A stretch of DNA of 29,469 nt from Chara braunii (lineage: Eukaryota > Streptophyta > Charophyceae > Charales > Characeae). The stretch spans positions 465,097-494,565 of the forward strand of contig BFEA01000149.1 in NCBI GenBank assembly GCA_003427395.1. The letters run 5' to 3'. Made by a program: the position numbers and the translations under genes. Below, in pieces: positions 1-9,169 of the stretch. Every line of letters begins with the position of its first letter. Position 1 is the stretch's first letter. The notes beneath the pieces were generated by a model. It made no database searches. It saw only the letters and a program-made list of their open reading frames with translations, and was not told the origin of the DNA.

Positions 1-506
1 TTGGTCCACCACATTTAAGGGAGGAAGTGGCAAGGTAAACCCCTTCTCCTATTCCTTTTCTTCCTCCACCTATGGTCCACCAAATTTCTGAACTGCGCCC
101 CTACATTATGCTGTTAAAGTTACACCAGACGTGGGGTGTTGGGCAGTGGCATGCTATGGGTAAGAGGGTCGTTGCCTGGCTGAGCGCTTCAGTGTGCAGT
201 GCACTATTCTTTGAGTACATGGGATAGGTAGGGGATTGTTCATTGGTCCCCACTGATGGATGAAGCTGGAATTAAAAAGGAAAAAGAGATTGTTCGATGG
301 ACTCATTCGATGTTTGTTACATGAAAACGTATCTGTAAAACTTTTGATGATCGGTTCTTTGGAAGATTCTGAAGGACAAGGACAGGAGGAATGAAACGAG
401 GAAACAGGCTACGGAACTTAGAATGCCAGGTTTCCAAAGGGAAAGGAAATGAATCATGGCGTACAAGGCCCTGAGTATGGGCGAGCCCTCGGCAGCAGCT
501 AGCGGT
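1..506. other. Non-coding flank, nothing recognised
   Basis: I see no coding exon, RNA gene or element boundary here. The sequence is of mixed composition and its short ORFs carry no recognisable motif. Confidence 0.5.
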
Positions 507-628
507 CTGACAAGTATTCAGTGGTGTTTGTGCACACTCTGCCATTGTACCTGCCATGAACACCCCCTGTGGGCGAAGCATGAGTGGAGATGGTGGCGAA
601 AAGAGCTGTTGTGTATGTGTGTGTGTGT

Positions 629-660
<32 letters not shown>

Positions 661-820
661 GTGTAAATGTGTATAGTCTGACAATGCTCAGTGGTGTTTG
701 TGCACACTCTGCCATTCTACCCTATCCACTGTGGGTTGTGTGTGTGTGTGTGTGTGTGACAAATATTGAGTGGCGTTTGTGCACGCTCTGCCATTTTACC
801 TGCCATGAACACCCCCCAAT
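507..820 (+). repeat. Three degenerate copies of a ~55-bp unit separated by (TG)n
   Basis: The unit begins TGACAA, contains TGTTTGTGCACACTCTGCCA and, in copies 1 and 3, ends CCTGCCATGAACACCCCC. Copies start near 507, 679 and 757. Long (TG)n tracts (about 610-664 and 736-758) sit between them. Overlapping short ORFs on both strands are by-products of the repeat. Confidence 0.85.
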
Positions 821-1078
821 GGAGCTCGTAATGTGACTGGTGTTTGTAATGAACCCAGTCTGGAAGAAAACTCGTCAGTGTCGAAATACAAGAAATCTCA
901 GCGCTCGTCAATGTCTCCGATAACCATGAAATGTGATCCGAAGTACAATGTCTCGTAACCAAAGGACGAAGCTGATAGGAGGGAGATAAGACTTAGAGGG
1001 TGGAAGAGCAAGTATCCATCAATGTCATCGTAGATAGATCTCCCTCATACCTCACTCCTCCTTCGGGCTTCTCCCCTC
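821..1078. other. Unassigned spacer
   Basis: No motif, repeat or ORF that I can support lies between the (TG)n repeat and the putative LTR-derived block. Confidence 0.4.
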
Positions 1079-1866
1079 TTCCACGTCAGCAAACAGTATC
1101 CCAGAAACGAGTCTGACAAGATCCGATCACAACATAGTGCCACGTAGGCACAAATCTCCTATGAAGACGTCACAGCAGCGTGCAATGTCGACAACATCAA
1201 TCAGGTAAGTTTCCCCCTCTCTCTGACAACCAATCTCACAGCCCTGATCTCCCTCCTCGTCGATACCCCAATCTGTGTCGAAAACAGCGTAGTAAACGCC
1301 ACGTCAGCAATCAAGTATACAGCTGGCGGCAAGAGCAGAGAGGCGCCAGCACGCAATGCAGCAGTCTCGCGTCGTCATCACACACAATGCCAGCGTAGTG
1401 CCAGCGTCAAGCCAGGGTCTAGCCAGCGTCCAGCCAGCGTCGAGCAGCAAGTGCAAGACTGAATGTCGACAAACAGGGGCTGGGTCAATAAGTAGTGTTG
1501 ATGTAGTTGACCAGCCTCTGGTCTCCCAAGTACGAAGGCTCAGATCGACTCACAGCCGATGGCCTGGATCGCATACAGTTGCAGACCTCCACTTGGACCA
1601 GATTCTGCCTGGATACCTGCGTACAGCCAAATGTGTGTGTCTGATTGGTGGCCTGGATTGGGTCTGTGCAGACTTTGACTCGTGAGCCTCAATATTCCAA
1701 GGTACAGTTTACTTTGGTCAACTGTCGGGTGGAGGGTCTCTGAAACCACGTTTCAAGGCCTTGTTTCGCAAAGAGGGCCTTGCTACGGCCTGTGGGCGGC
1801 CCCTGGCCGACGACAATAACATATTTGGAGTGGGTTATTGCATTCCTATCGGCCCAATTTTCGAGT
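1079..1866 (-). repeat. Putative 3' LTR remnant of the Ty3/gypsy element (left direct repeat)
   Basis: The part at 1683-1862 matches 9757-9915 in the same orientation, including CAATATTCC, a GTTkACTTTGGTCAACTGTCGGG segment and the stretch from GGCCTTGTTT to GGGTTATT. The two copies bracket the minus-strand gag-pol remains, as LTRs would. Upstream parts share only composition and scattered CCACGTCAGCA motifs. I could not find a clear TG...CA terminus, primer-binding site or target duplication, so the LTR identity is inferred. Confidence 0.45.
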
Positions 1867-1954
1867 TCCATCGCATAAATTTAAACTTAGGCTAGATTCC
1901 CTTCAATCCGCGCTCATATGCAAAAGTAATATCGGGGGCAGTAGATAAAAGTTC

Positions 1955-2295
1955 TTACTTGCTAAACCATTGGGCTTCAGACAGGGGTTGAGATTTGAAC
2001 TTCACCTTGAACTGCTTTTGTGGCCTTCCTCTGCCACCTGTAGAAAAGTATCCATGTTCCAATATCTTCTCAACTTCATATCCTCCATTCATAGAGGGAG
2101 GAAACATGGATGGCCGGTTAGGAAAATCGTGGCCTTCTACATACTGCAGTAACTTGGAGGCGTGAAAGACAAAATATGTCTTGAGGTGTGGGGTTACATC
2201 TAATTCTTTATGAAGGTCCATCAGTGTCCCCGATCACCTCGAGAACTTCCCAAGGTCCACAATAGACAAGTAGCAAATGAATCATTTGTGCCAAC
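1955..2295 (-). pseudogene. pol: Ty3/gypsy pol 3' end: SH3-like barrel and chromodomain remnant
   Basis: Minus-strand translation gives YCGPWEVLEVIGDT (about 2240-2290), then, after a one-base frameshift near 2221, LKTYFVFHASKLL and the chromodomain-like YEVEKILEHG followed by QFKVKFKSQPLSEAQW. This order (GPWEVLEVIG, VFHVSxL, YEVEkIl, vKWkgxPxxeatW) is that of the C-terminal integrase barrel plus chromodomain of chromoviruses. The chromodomain is thought to steer integration to marked chromatin. The copy is broken and its N-terminal neighbour is inverted. Identification is from motif order only. Confidence 0.8.
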
Positions 2296-2685
2296 AAATA
2301 TTGTGAATGTATGTATGGCCAGATCAAATAGATTGGGATGAGAACTTGCCTAAGATTGCAAGTGCGTACAAATTAAATAGAGATAAAGTAGAATACAAGA
2401 TAAAAGATTCACACCGTCACCGGCCAAACACTGAACGCACTTGACAAAGGATCAAAGTCGCGACGTCCCATTGATGCTTTGACACAGGACCGAGTCCAAC
2501 GGCTACCCCCAGGGACACGAGAATTTGCAGTTTTGTATGAAGAAGACATAAAGAAAGTGAACGAAAATATTTTGAAAGCCCAACTACAAATGATTGAACA
2601 AGCTAACAAACGTTGTCATCCATCACAATTTGAAGGAGGAGATCTTGTTTGGGTCAAGTCTAAAAAATTTTCCCTATAAAAAAAT
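2296..2685 (+). pseudogene. pol: Inverted piece of Ty3/gypsy integrase (end of core plus C-terminal helix region)
   Basis: This block reads on the plus strand, opposite to everything around it. It gives MYVWPDQIDWDENLPKIA (the conserved stretch after the catalytic Glu of integrase, compare PD.WDENLP..EFAYN), then SKSRRPIDALTQDRVQ, then ENILKAQLQMIEQANKR and FEGGDLVWVKSKKFS (compare the usual ...GDLVWL.T.NL). The last residues are those expected just before YCGPWEVLEV, which lies on the minus strand at about 2290. The block is therefore the missing middle of the same gene, flipped in place. Confidence 0.8.
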
Positions 2686-3189
2686 GTGTCAAGCAAACAT
2701 AGCATATTTAGATAATCGATCCACAATGACCATTACCTGGCTATTGCGATTCCGACTCTTGGAGAGACTCATAAATCAATCGAGATGGACTCACTTGACT
2801 CACTTGGAATAGGTAGTGGTCACAACAGTCCCAATGGATTCTCATGCGAGGGCTTGTTCTTTGGCAAACAAGACAAGCTCGCACATATGTTAACACATCC
2901 TCGTTCATTCATTCAAAGCGTTCTCTTACATCAGCATACGTCTTCTTAAATCCGAAGTGTTTTTTAGTGTCATGACATTCTCCAATAATCATACTTTTAA
3001 TATGTTCTTTATGTAGAATTAAAAGTCTTTCTTCGGTTCTGTTAATAAAGAAGAGTAAGCGGTCAGACATTTGATATTCAGGCAAGAGTTCAGGGTTCCT
3101 TTGTAGGGTTCCAATGATATGACTCCAAATGGGATCATTTGCATAACCCTTACAAATTTGATTTTTTAACGCGTTCCCAATGTCAAGAT
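2686..3189 (-). pseudogene. pol: Ty3/gypsy integrase zinc-binding domain and start of the catalytic core
   Basis: The minus strand encodes LHKEHIKSMIIGECHD..KKHFG (first His pair region), TYADVRERF, then VRACLVCQRTSPRM after a frameshift near 2905, which together form the HHCC zinc-binding domain. Next comes PLGLL*PLPIPSES..SISIDL (start of the core with the first catalytic Asp position) and MVIVDRLSKYAMF (about 2690-2725). The reading frame breaks several times and carries stops. The core is cut off after KYAMF, where the inverted block begins. The second Asp and the Glu of the DDE triad are not present in the window. Confidence 0.85.
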
Positions 3190-3606
3190 CTACGTAGCAC
3201 TGTGTTCGCGTTCGGAGGCAAACGCGAACATGTTCGCCCGAACACGAACAAGGGCCCAAAACCCTCCGAACGCGAACATAAAAAAAAAAAAAAAATGGTT
3301 CTCAAAAAAATCGGACAAAAATATATAATACAAGCAACTTTTGCCTTGGAGTCATGTTCAAATTCGTAGCCAATCATGAGTTCAAAATAAAAAATCGATA
3401 TATATATATATATATATCGTCACAAACAGAACTGCCCGGTAAACCGTAGGCAGGGAGAGAGAAGAGGACAACAAACGAGGGGCTGTGACATCGGAGTTTC
3501 ACCGACTTATCAGGAGGCTGAACCCTATATACGAGAAAAAAAAATTGCCGAACATGTTCGCGAGCTGTTTGCGCGAATGCGCGAACACGTTCGCCAGGCT
3601 ACACAG
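3190..3606. mobile_element. hAT-like MITE, 417 bp, GTTCGCG palindromic ends
   Basis: The insertion is flanked by GTCAAGAT at 3182-3189 and 3607-3614, an 8-bp target duplication of the kind hAT transposases leave. The ends are imperfect inverted repeats: CTACGTAGC..TGTGTTCGCG on the left against CTGTGTAGCC..GTGTTCGCGC on the right (reverse complement), each followed by AACATGTTCG. Subterminal GTTCG/CGAAC words are repeated many times. Inside are a poly(A) run, a (TA)n tract at about 3398-3418 and one copy of the shared AACTTTTG module (3311-3380). It encodes no protein and so would need a transposase in trans. Confidence 0.75.
3311..3380 (+). repeat. Shared module, copy A (divergent)
   Basis: TCGGACAAAAA..ATACAAGCAACTTTTGCC is followed by TTGGAGTC and AAATTCGTAGCCAA. 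It aligns end to end with the copies at 10640, 15271, 15451 and 27396 (minus). Confidence 0.7.
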
Positions 3607-3694
3607 GTCAAGATATGAAACAATAGTTTCAAATGAGATCATCTGAATAACCCCTACATATTTGATCTTTTAACTCGTTCCCAATGTCAAGATA

Positions 3695-4150
3695 GGAGAC
3701 AATAGTTCCAAAGAAATCAAATCGTGTGGACAAAGCATCTGCAACAACATTAAACTTTTTCCTTCAATAGTTTTCAACTCAAAGTCAAACGTATCAACGA
3801 ATGCAGATCATCTAACTAACTTGTGGGAGAATCGTGGTTAAGTCTTTATCCACGTCATAGTTAAGTGGTCTGAGTAAACAATGCAGTGTTTCCCGAGCAA
3901 GTAATGCTTCCATGTGTCCAGTGCTGCAACTAAGGCATACAATTCCCTTTCGTGCGTGGAGTTGACCACCTTGTCAGACGGAAGACATTTGGACATAAAC
4001 CCAATGGGTCTATATCCCTTGTCGTCATCTTGTTGTACCACAACCCCAATCCAATATTGACTAGCATCAGTAGTAATGATGAAAGGGAGAGAAGGATCAA
4101 CAAGATAGTGAGTTAGCACATGTTTCAACTTCTTAAAATGCAGACTCACA
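3695..4150 (-). pseudogene. pol: Ty3/gypsy RNase H domain remnant
   Basis: The minus-strand ORF (about 3838-4149) contains LPFIITTDASQYWIGVVVQQ, then GYRPIGFMSKCL, then HERELYALVAALDTWKHYL and VYSDHLTMTWI. These are the conserved TDAS, E-R-E-L-Y-A-L and SDH positions of retrotransposon RNase H, which removes RNA from the RNA:DNA hybrid during reverse transcription. Beyond 3838 only fragments (DTFDFELKTIEGKS, FFGTIVSYLDIGNELK) can be read in shifted frames. Upstream it follows the reverse transcriptase after frame breaks. Confidence 0.9.
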
Positions 4151-4730
4151 ATCTTTGTCTCATAACCAATGTTTTTTTTTTCTTTAACAATCTTATCATA
4201 GACACAACTATCAGTGAGAAGTTCCTAACAAACTTCCTGTAGTAATTAGCAAGTCCTATAGAAGATTTCAATTTAGTGACAGTCTTAGGTTTGGGCCGAT
4301 TCCAAATTGATGTTATCTTTCTTCTCTTCAAACCTTAATCCTTCTTCGTTCAGTATTTGTCCAAGGTATAATACCTTAGATTTAGCAAACTCAAATTTCT
4401 TAGGGTTCAGTTTATAGTTGCCCTCTCGCAACTTCTGTAGAACCATTCGCTCATGTTCCTCAAGTGTCTTAGTATACACGAGGATGTCATCGAGATACAC
4501 TGCTACGAATTGATCCAACCATTGACGAAATAACTTAATTCATAGACCTTTGAAAAGTAGCAGGTGCATCAGTCAATCCGAAAGGCATAACCGTAAATTC
4601 GTAGTGTCCATACCTGGTTCGGAAAACAGTCTTGTGTTGATCTTCATGTGCCACCTCGATCTGGTGGTATCCTGACGTCAGATCAATCTTAGTGAAATAC
4701 TTACATCCCCGAAGAGCATAAGGAGAGGAA
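4151..4730 (-). pseudogene. pol: Ty3/gypsy reverse transcriptase domain
   Basis: In minus-strand order: [20 protein letters not shown] (first catalytic Asp, about 4640-4700), [16 protein letters not shown] (about 4560-4605), then after a frame break VAVYLDDILVYTKT (YLDD box, 4285-4518 ORF), KFEFAKSKVLYLGQILNEEG, and the thumb and connection region KSSIGLANYYRKFVRNFS. All catalytic motifs can be read, but several frameshifts and stops separate them, so the copy is dead. The motif order is typical of Ty3/gypsy. Confidence 0.93.
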
Positions 4731-5168
4731 CTTGGGTTGAATCCATCCTTTTTCAGTAAGCTCTTGCAGTTGTTTCTTCAGTTCTTCTAATTCCCTAGGA
4801 GACATTGGGTAGATGGGTCCTTTGGGAATTTTACTTTTGGGAATGATCTCAATCGTGTGCTTAATAGCATGTCCAGTTATTCCCGTTGGTTCAGTTTGCA
4901 AGTCCTTAAATTCGTGAAGAAGTTTGTCAATAGGAGGATAGGACGAAGAACACTCACCGACTCGTTTTACGAGTACCATCATTACTTCCTTTGCCAACTT
5001 CTTCTTTGTAACCATGGTTCGAAAAGGAGGAAGACTCATACAACAGAAAGATAGTGATGAGTCAGAACAAGACTTGTGAAACAATTTTATTGATTTCATA
5101 TGGGATTTTTCATCCTTTAATTTAACAATCTTAACTTTGAATTTGATATTTGGGTCAATCCATTCCAA
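4701..5168 (-). pseudogene. pol: Ty3/gypsy pol linker between protease and reverse transcriptase
   Basis: This 155-aa minus-strand reading frame ends [20 protein letters not shown] followed by [12 protein letters not shown], the well-known segment that opens the reverse transcriptase of Ty3/gypsy elements. Before it lie PPIDKLLHEFKDL (compare LL.EF.DVF..ELP) and HAIKHTIEIIPKSK. The N-terminal half is lysine-rich and weakly conserved. It leads directly into the YFTKIDL region. Confidence 0.88.
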
Positions 5169-5640
5169 GAATTAAGTCAACGGGTAGGTTCTTCTCTAGG
5201 AGGAAGGTACTTCATGCAATATTCTCTTTCCTTCCTTCCTTCGAAAAAATCATTTCACACAATTAGCATATTGAGAGACAATGATCGTGCTTTTATCTGC
5301 AACCATAGATGTTATAGGTCGCGGGAGATCTTGCACTTTCATTCCTAGATGCAATTTCTTTATTGCCTTTTTTTAGATGTAGGACTATGTTGACCCAGGA
5401 TCTAGCAGAGCACCTACTCGTGTGCGTGCAATCTAAATGTCATCAATCGTAAGCTCACCTTTAAACTTCGCTTTCTTAGCCCACAAACTTCTCAATGCAA
5501 TCAGTTCATCACCTCGCCCAGAGAAACGAAAAAGAAGACATTTTCATGTTGTTTTGAGCGATGGGCCGATGAAGAACCATCCTCTGCCGTACGAGTTGGG
5601 GGGTTGAAAGGGGTTTCAGGCGCCTGATTTTTTTTTTGAA
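5169..5640 (-). pseudogene. pol: Ty3/gypsy protease remnant
   Basis: Near 5380-5412 the minus strand reads GALLDPGST*SYI, which matches the aspartic protease active-site region (usual form ALIDSGAT.SFI) with Pro in place of the usual Ser/Thr after the Asp and a stop codon after GST. No long open frame remains on either side. The position, between the gag zinc knuckle and the pol linker, is as expected for gag-PR-RT order. Confidence 0.65.
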
Positions 5641-5649
5641 CCCCGCAAC

Positions 5650-5960
5650 TCAGTAGAAGTAGACGCTGCTCCTACTGGCGGCTCCCTTTTGGGTTTGGAT
5701 GGGGGGGCACCGTGCTATGATGTGCCTTGAAGCGTCGAACTTCAGGCATTGCCGATTGTTCATCCTTTCCTGCCACTCCTCTCGTGTTAGGTTCATTTTC
5801 TCCCAAGGCCTCCCAACTGCTATGCCAGGATGCTCCGAAAAGAAGCGTGGTCTCTTCTTCTTATATCCTTGTTGATTGGTGCCACCCTTGTTGGCCACCA
5901 TGACAGTGACATCACTCTTCCCAGACTCATTGCCACCATTTGCTAGAGTTTGGCGATAAA
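5650..5960 (-). pseudogene. gag: Ty3/gypsy gag C-terminal part with degenerate zinc knuckle
   Basis: The minus strand gives SDVTVMVANKGGTNQQGYKK, then LTREEWQERMNNRQCLKFDA followed by SRHIIARCP. The last part is a CCHC knuckle (C-x2-C-x4-H-x4-C) whose second Cys is Phe. The knuckle normally binds element RNA. Upstream the gag frame is interrupted by mitochondrial DNA, and it resumes near 7355. Confidence 0.8.
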
Positions 5961-5984
5961 GTGAAATTCTTGTCTACACTTATC

Positions 5985-6275
5985 AGTCTTGGAAAGCGAA
6001 ATTCCTCGACAAAGGGGTATTTTCTTCAGCATCAAAGACAAAATCTGGCTATATGTTGGAACCTCCGATTGAGTAACGCCAACAAAATAACGATAATGAA
6101 TGCATCGGTGCGGACAATTAGTAGGGAAGTCATGTGTTGATACATGCGCTGCGCCCCTCAACGACTACTCACCAAACATCCCTGTTTGGGATGATGATAT
6201 AGTTTGTACTTTGTGGCGACACGAATGAGGAAGGCCTCGGTTGAAATGATGTTCGAAGTTTATTTCAATTAACGC
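5985..6275 (+). pseudogene. Organellar group I intron core (NUMT segment)
   Basis: CTATATGTTGGAACCTCC, GCGGACAATTAGTAGGGAAG, CCCCTCAACGACTAC and GGATGATGATATAGT occur in order between about 6048 and 6207. This is the usual spacing of the P4-P6 and P3/P7/P8 core sequences of group I introns (compare ATATGCTGGAAA, GGACAATCAGCAGG, CTCAACGACTA, GATATAGTC). It directly precedes a mitochondrial LSU rRNA exon on the same strand. GCGAAATTCCT at about 5998-6008 could be the end of the 5' exon. No homing endonuclease frame is seen. Confidence 0.6.
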
Positions 6276-6279
6276 AATT

Positions 6280-6360
6280 GTGTCGCATAAGTAGCGACCT
6301 GCACGAATGGTGTAACTGCCCCACTGTCTCTAACATGGGCTCAGTGAAATTGAATTCTCA
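6280..6360 (+). pseudogene. rnl: Mitochondrial large-subunit rRNA (rnl) fragment, domain V
   Basis: GTCGCATAAGTAGCGACCTG, CACGAATGGTGTAAC, ACTGTCTC and CAGTGAAATTGAATTCTC follow the universally conserved order of 23S-like rRNA near the peptidyl transferase centre, in the form seen in plant mitochondria. It stops abruptly at about 6360, where it joins nad4 in the opposite orientation. It is a nuclear copy, not a functional rRNA. Confidence 0.85.
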
Positions 6361-6640
6361 AAACATAGCAATCATGAAAGCTTCCAGAACTAAAAAAGTT
6401 ACCATGTACTATTTCTTGTAATTTTGAATACTAGACCAACCTACTAGCATGCAAATAGGTATTAAGAACGTAGTCAACACCACAAAGAATAAAGAAATCC
6501 CATCTAGACCTATATAAAAATTGATATTTGAGTAAGGAAGCCATCGTATTGTTTCAACAAATTGGAATTTAGCTGTAGAATTCTCAAATTATATCCAAAA
6601 CAACAGAGAGTATAAAAAAGTGATAAAAAAGGTCTCAGTT
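6361..6640 (-). pseudogene. nad4: Mitochondrial nad4 fragment (NUMT)
   Basis: Minus-strand translation reads FENSTAKFQFVETIRWLPYS, then NINFYIGLDGISLFFVVLTT, then FLIPICMLVGWSSIQNYKK, a stop, and TFLVLEAFMIAMF. This is the highly conserved first third of NADH dehydrogenase subunit 4, a proton-pumping complex I subunit. Stops (one before FENST, one after NYKK) and abrupt ends show a dead nuclear copy. Confidence 0.85.
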
Positions 6641-6669
6641 TATCACACGTACTATAAAACAAGAAGATT

Positions 6670-6695
6670 GAAACCCCACCCGAACGGGTGGGTAA
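6670..6695. other. Short GC hairpin between nad4 and cob fragments
   Basis: CCCACCCGAACGGGTGGG is a perfect 7-bp stem with a 4-nt loop in AT-rich surroundings. It may be the spacer between the two mitochondrial pieces. Confidence 0.5.
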
Positions 6696-6735
6696 TTGGT
6701 ACATATCATGCATGACATTCAATTCAAAATGAAAG

Positions 6736-6869
6736 CTATGCACAATGATTTTTTATAAGTTTTGCTTCTAGTTTACCAAGAAAGGGTGTAATTGCATAGA
6801 AAACTGGTGCAATTTGTCCAATAGTTACATAGGGTGCTTCCACATGTTGACATCCAATCCAGCCTAAAG
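6736..6869 (-). pseudogene. cob: Mitochondrial cob (cytochrome b) C-terminal fragment (NUMT)
   Basis: The minus strand reads LGWIGCQHVEAPYVTIGQIA, then PVFYAITPFLGKLEAKLI, then a stop at 6736-6738. This is the C-terminal end of plant-type cytochrome b (compare LLGWIGCQPVE.PFV.IGQI). A few residues after PVF seem to be missing relative to the family. Identity with mtDNA ends at about 6870. Confidence 0.8.
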
Positions 6870-7354
6870 CGGTTCTGTCGACCTTCTCATTATCAGTATC
6901 AAGGGAGGCTGATCCCGTGATTGCATATTCGCCGGTGCCGAAGGCACCCTTGTCGCTGGTGAATGCTCGTGTAGTGTATTCTTCGTGCCTTACTGAGTCC
7001 GAAGGCGCGTTAGGGATTGCCTGTATCGCTCTGATGTTATATGCACCACCAGAACCATTCCTAGAGAATCATGTCGTTCAACCACTACATAATCAAGTTC
7101 GTTATCCTCATTCGTTCCGACTTTTATCCCCCGAGCCGGCCTCAGAGGTGCGAGCCTCATGTTGCTCGGTTTGACCAAGTGCTTTTCCACGTGCATTTTG
7201 GCAACGCTACCCTTGGCCATACGTTACTGTCCACGCCTCAAGCAGGCGGCGGGCGTATACGTGGTCAGTAAGCCATGGCTGAATTCGTGCTCGATGTCAA
7301 TAGCGAGCCCGAGACTTGAGAATCCATGGGGCATTAGATTGCCTAAGAAGGTAC
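6870..7354. other. Unassigned insert between NUMT and gag
   Basis: An 85-aa plus-strand ORF (6917-7174) and a 76-aa minus-strand ORF (6990-7220) overlap here, and neither has a motif I recognise. The sequence is less AT-rich than the NUMT. It could be further organellar DNA or a part of gag too decayed to read. Confidence 0.4.
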
Positions 7355-8430
7355 TCACGCAAGGACCTGGACCTTCCAGAGACAATTCAAATAAATTCGA
7401 GATCGTGGGAACTGGGGAAATAACTCCATGGTGGTACCATACCAAGGAGAATTTAGAGATCCCGTAGCCTCGGCGTCATCAAGGGGCCACTTCTCCATCG
7501 TGTCATCGTCGAAGACAACGAGGGCGTGATCCTTTCGCTTCTGCATTTACAAGATCCTTTTCCCGTTCCTGAACCCACCTGACGGACCACTTTGTACAAC
7601 AAACGCATAAGTTTCTTTCACTTGTGCAGTCATTTGCTCCCTCTGGAGCGCGAGGTCACGAAACTGTCAGTAATTATACTTATTGGACTTAGCTTTGGCC
7701 ACACTATGTCCGCGAATAGGCTTGGGCAATGCGCGATATTAGATATAGAGAACCTGGTTATCCTGGAAGTTAAGATCAGGTACCTGCAACAGACGATCCA
7801 CTTCGCGAGACAAAGCATCGACTGTGGTCCAACGCTTTTGACTGATGGTGGTGAGCTCATCAAAAGCCTTATCGGCCGTTGTTTTGTCAAGGAACGTCTC
7901 CTTGATTTTCTGGAGAAATTCCTTGAGGGTCATCGTTTTCGCCCACTCACTTTTATCTTCAACAAGGCGGCATTAGCCTCAGACAGGACCCACTGTTTTG
8001 TGACTTCTCCCGAACAGGAAGTGGAGAAGGCTACCTGACTTTCCTTTTCCACAGGAGCGGTACCACAATAAGTTTGAATTTCTGCTATCCACAATAGCAG
8101 ATGTTCTCCTTGCTTTCCGTTGTACGTAAAAGGAAGTTTTATTTTGACTTTTTCTTTCCTCTTGGGGCGTTCCCCTACTTCTTTCTTTGCAGGTTCGGGT
8201 TCTTTCTTCGCCGACTCTTCTTTCTTTGCCGGTTCTTCCTTTGCGGCCTTGGGTTCTTTCCGAGACTTCATGGCATCTTTCATCAATTTCTCCTGGGGTT
8301 CTTTCCTTTCTTCCTTCCCCTCGACCTCCTCCTCCTGCACCACTTTGTTCTTTCCCTTTACCAATCTTGTCACCATCTGGAATTCGGCGGTGATGCCAAG
8401 CCAACTTCTGAACCCTCCACATTCATATGA
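7355..8430 (-). pseudogene. gag: Ty3/gypsy gag (capsid) remnant
   Basis: On the minus strand a Lys/Glu/Pro-rich segment (EEPAKKEESAKKEPEPAKKE) leads into IKLPFTYNGKQGEHLLLWIA and EVTKQWVLSEANAALL. These are followed in another frame by MTLKEFLQKIKETFLDKTTA, DKAFDELTTISQKRWTTVDA, LSREVDRLLQVPDLNFQDNQ and YRALPKPIRGHSVAKAKSNK. The L.W...I.TYC, EFL.KIKE.F and L...L..QDN pattern is that of the retrotransposon gag capsid domain. At least two frameshifts and stops disrupt it. Downstream codons (MQKRKDHALVVFDDDTMEKW) continue to 7355. Confidence 0.85.
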
Positions 8431-8439
8431 TTTTTTTGT

Positions 8440-9079
8440 CTAATTTCTTCTACTTTCTTTGCTTTTTCTTCTTTTTCCTTCTTTTCTTCCTGAAAGGCTT
8501 CTTTCTTTTTCACTTCTGCTTCCAATGCAGCTCGTAACTATCGGATAGTGTCGTCCGTTATTTCTTCTGTCAATTCCTTTCTTTCTGGACGATTCCACCT
8601 TCTCTTCTTCTTTGGCCTCTTCTCCTTTCGTCATGTTCGCATATTGCTCGGCCACAAAATGATCGAGGGCCATTCGTCCTCGATCAATAATGCACAGCCA
8701 GTTTGATCTGCAGGCAGCAGAGGATGAACTGAAGAAGGCTGAAACTGCTGTTGAGATGTTGGAGTCAGTGCGGTAGTGCAGATCTGCTGTCTGCAGATCG
8801 AACTGGCTGTGCAGCGTCGGGGCCAGCTTCGTGCAATTCTTGGAGCGATGTACGGAAACGGTTCAGCATTAGCTGCTGTCGTTCCTCAATCTGGCCACGG
8901 GTTCTCGACACTACCTCTTCTTCATCAGCAAAGAAAGTAATGGAGATGGGGTAGAAGAGATGAGGAATGAAACGGGTCAGAATGGACGCACACAGACAGT
9001 TCCACACAAAAGCCATCCTAACAAGTGAGTATGCCGCACAATAAACGTAAAAGGACAATAGAAAATTCCACAGCCTCAC
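8440..9079 (-). pseudogene. Probable gag N-terminal or leader region
   Basis: Minus-strand frames read ADEEEVVSRTRGQIEERQQL, LNRFRTSLQELHEA (8765-9079) and MALDHFVAEQYANMTKGEEA, KEEEKVESSRKK (8440-8673). Both are charged and look coiled-coil forming. They precede the Lys/Glu-rich start of the capsid ORF, so they may be the N-terminal part of gag, though neither is diagnostic. The inverted repeat at 8693-8812 lies between them. Confidence 0.45.
8693..8812. repeat. 29-bp inverted repeat with ~62-bp spacer
   Basis: GCACAGCCAGTTTGATCTGC (8693 onward, extending to 8721) is the reverse complement of 8784-8812 with two mismatches over 29 bp. Confidence 0.9.
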
Positions 9080-9169
9080 TTCAATTAAATTTCTACAACA
9101 AAGAAAATAATAAGAAATAAATAAGGATTGAGATTCTTCAATTTAGTCTGTTTCTAATTCTGCTGTTTA

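Larger units (their letters stand above)
3115..3700. repeat. ~78-bp local tandem duplication inside pol, split by an insertion
   Basis: The sequence running from CAAATGrGATCATyTG to TCCCAATGTCAAGAT occurs at about 3122-3189 and again at 3626-3692. TCAAGATATGAAACAATAG (3608) is a copy of TCAAGATAGGAGACAATAG (3686), which gives a period of 78 bp. On the minus strand both copies encode DIGN.LK.QIC.GY, the linker between RNase H and integrase. The 417-bp insertion at 3190-3606 sits within the first copy. Confidence 0.75.
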
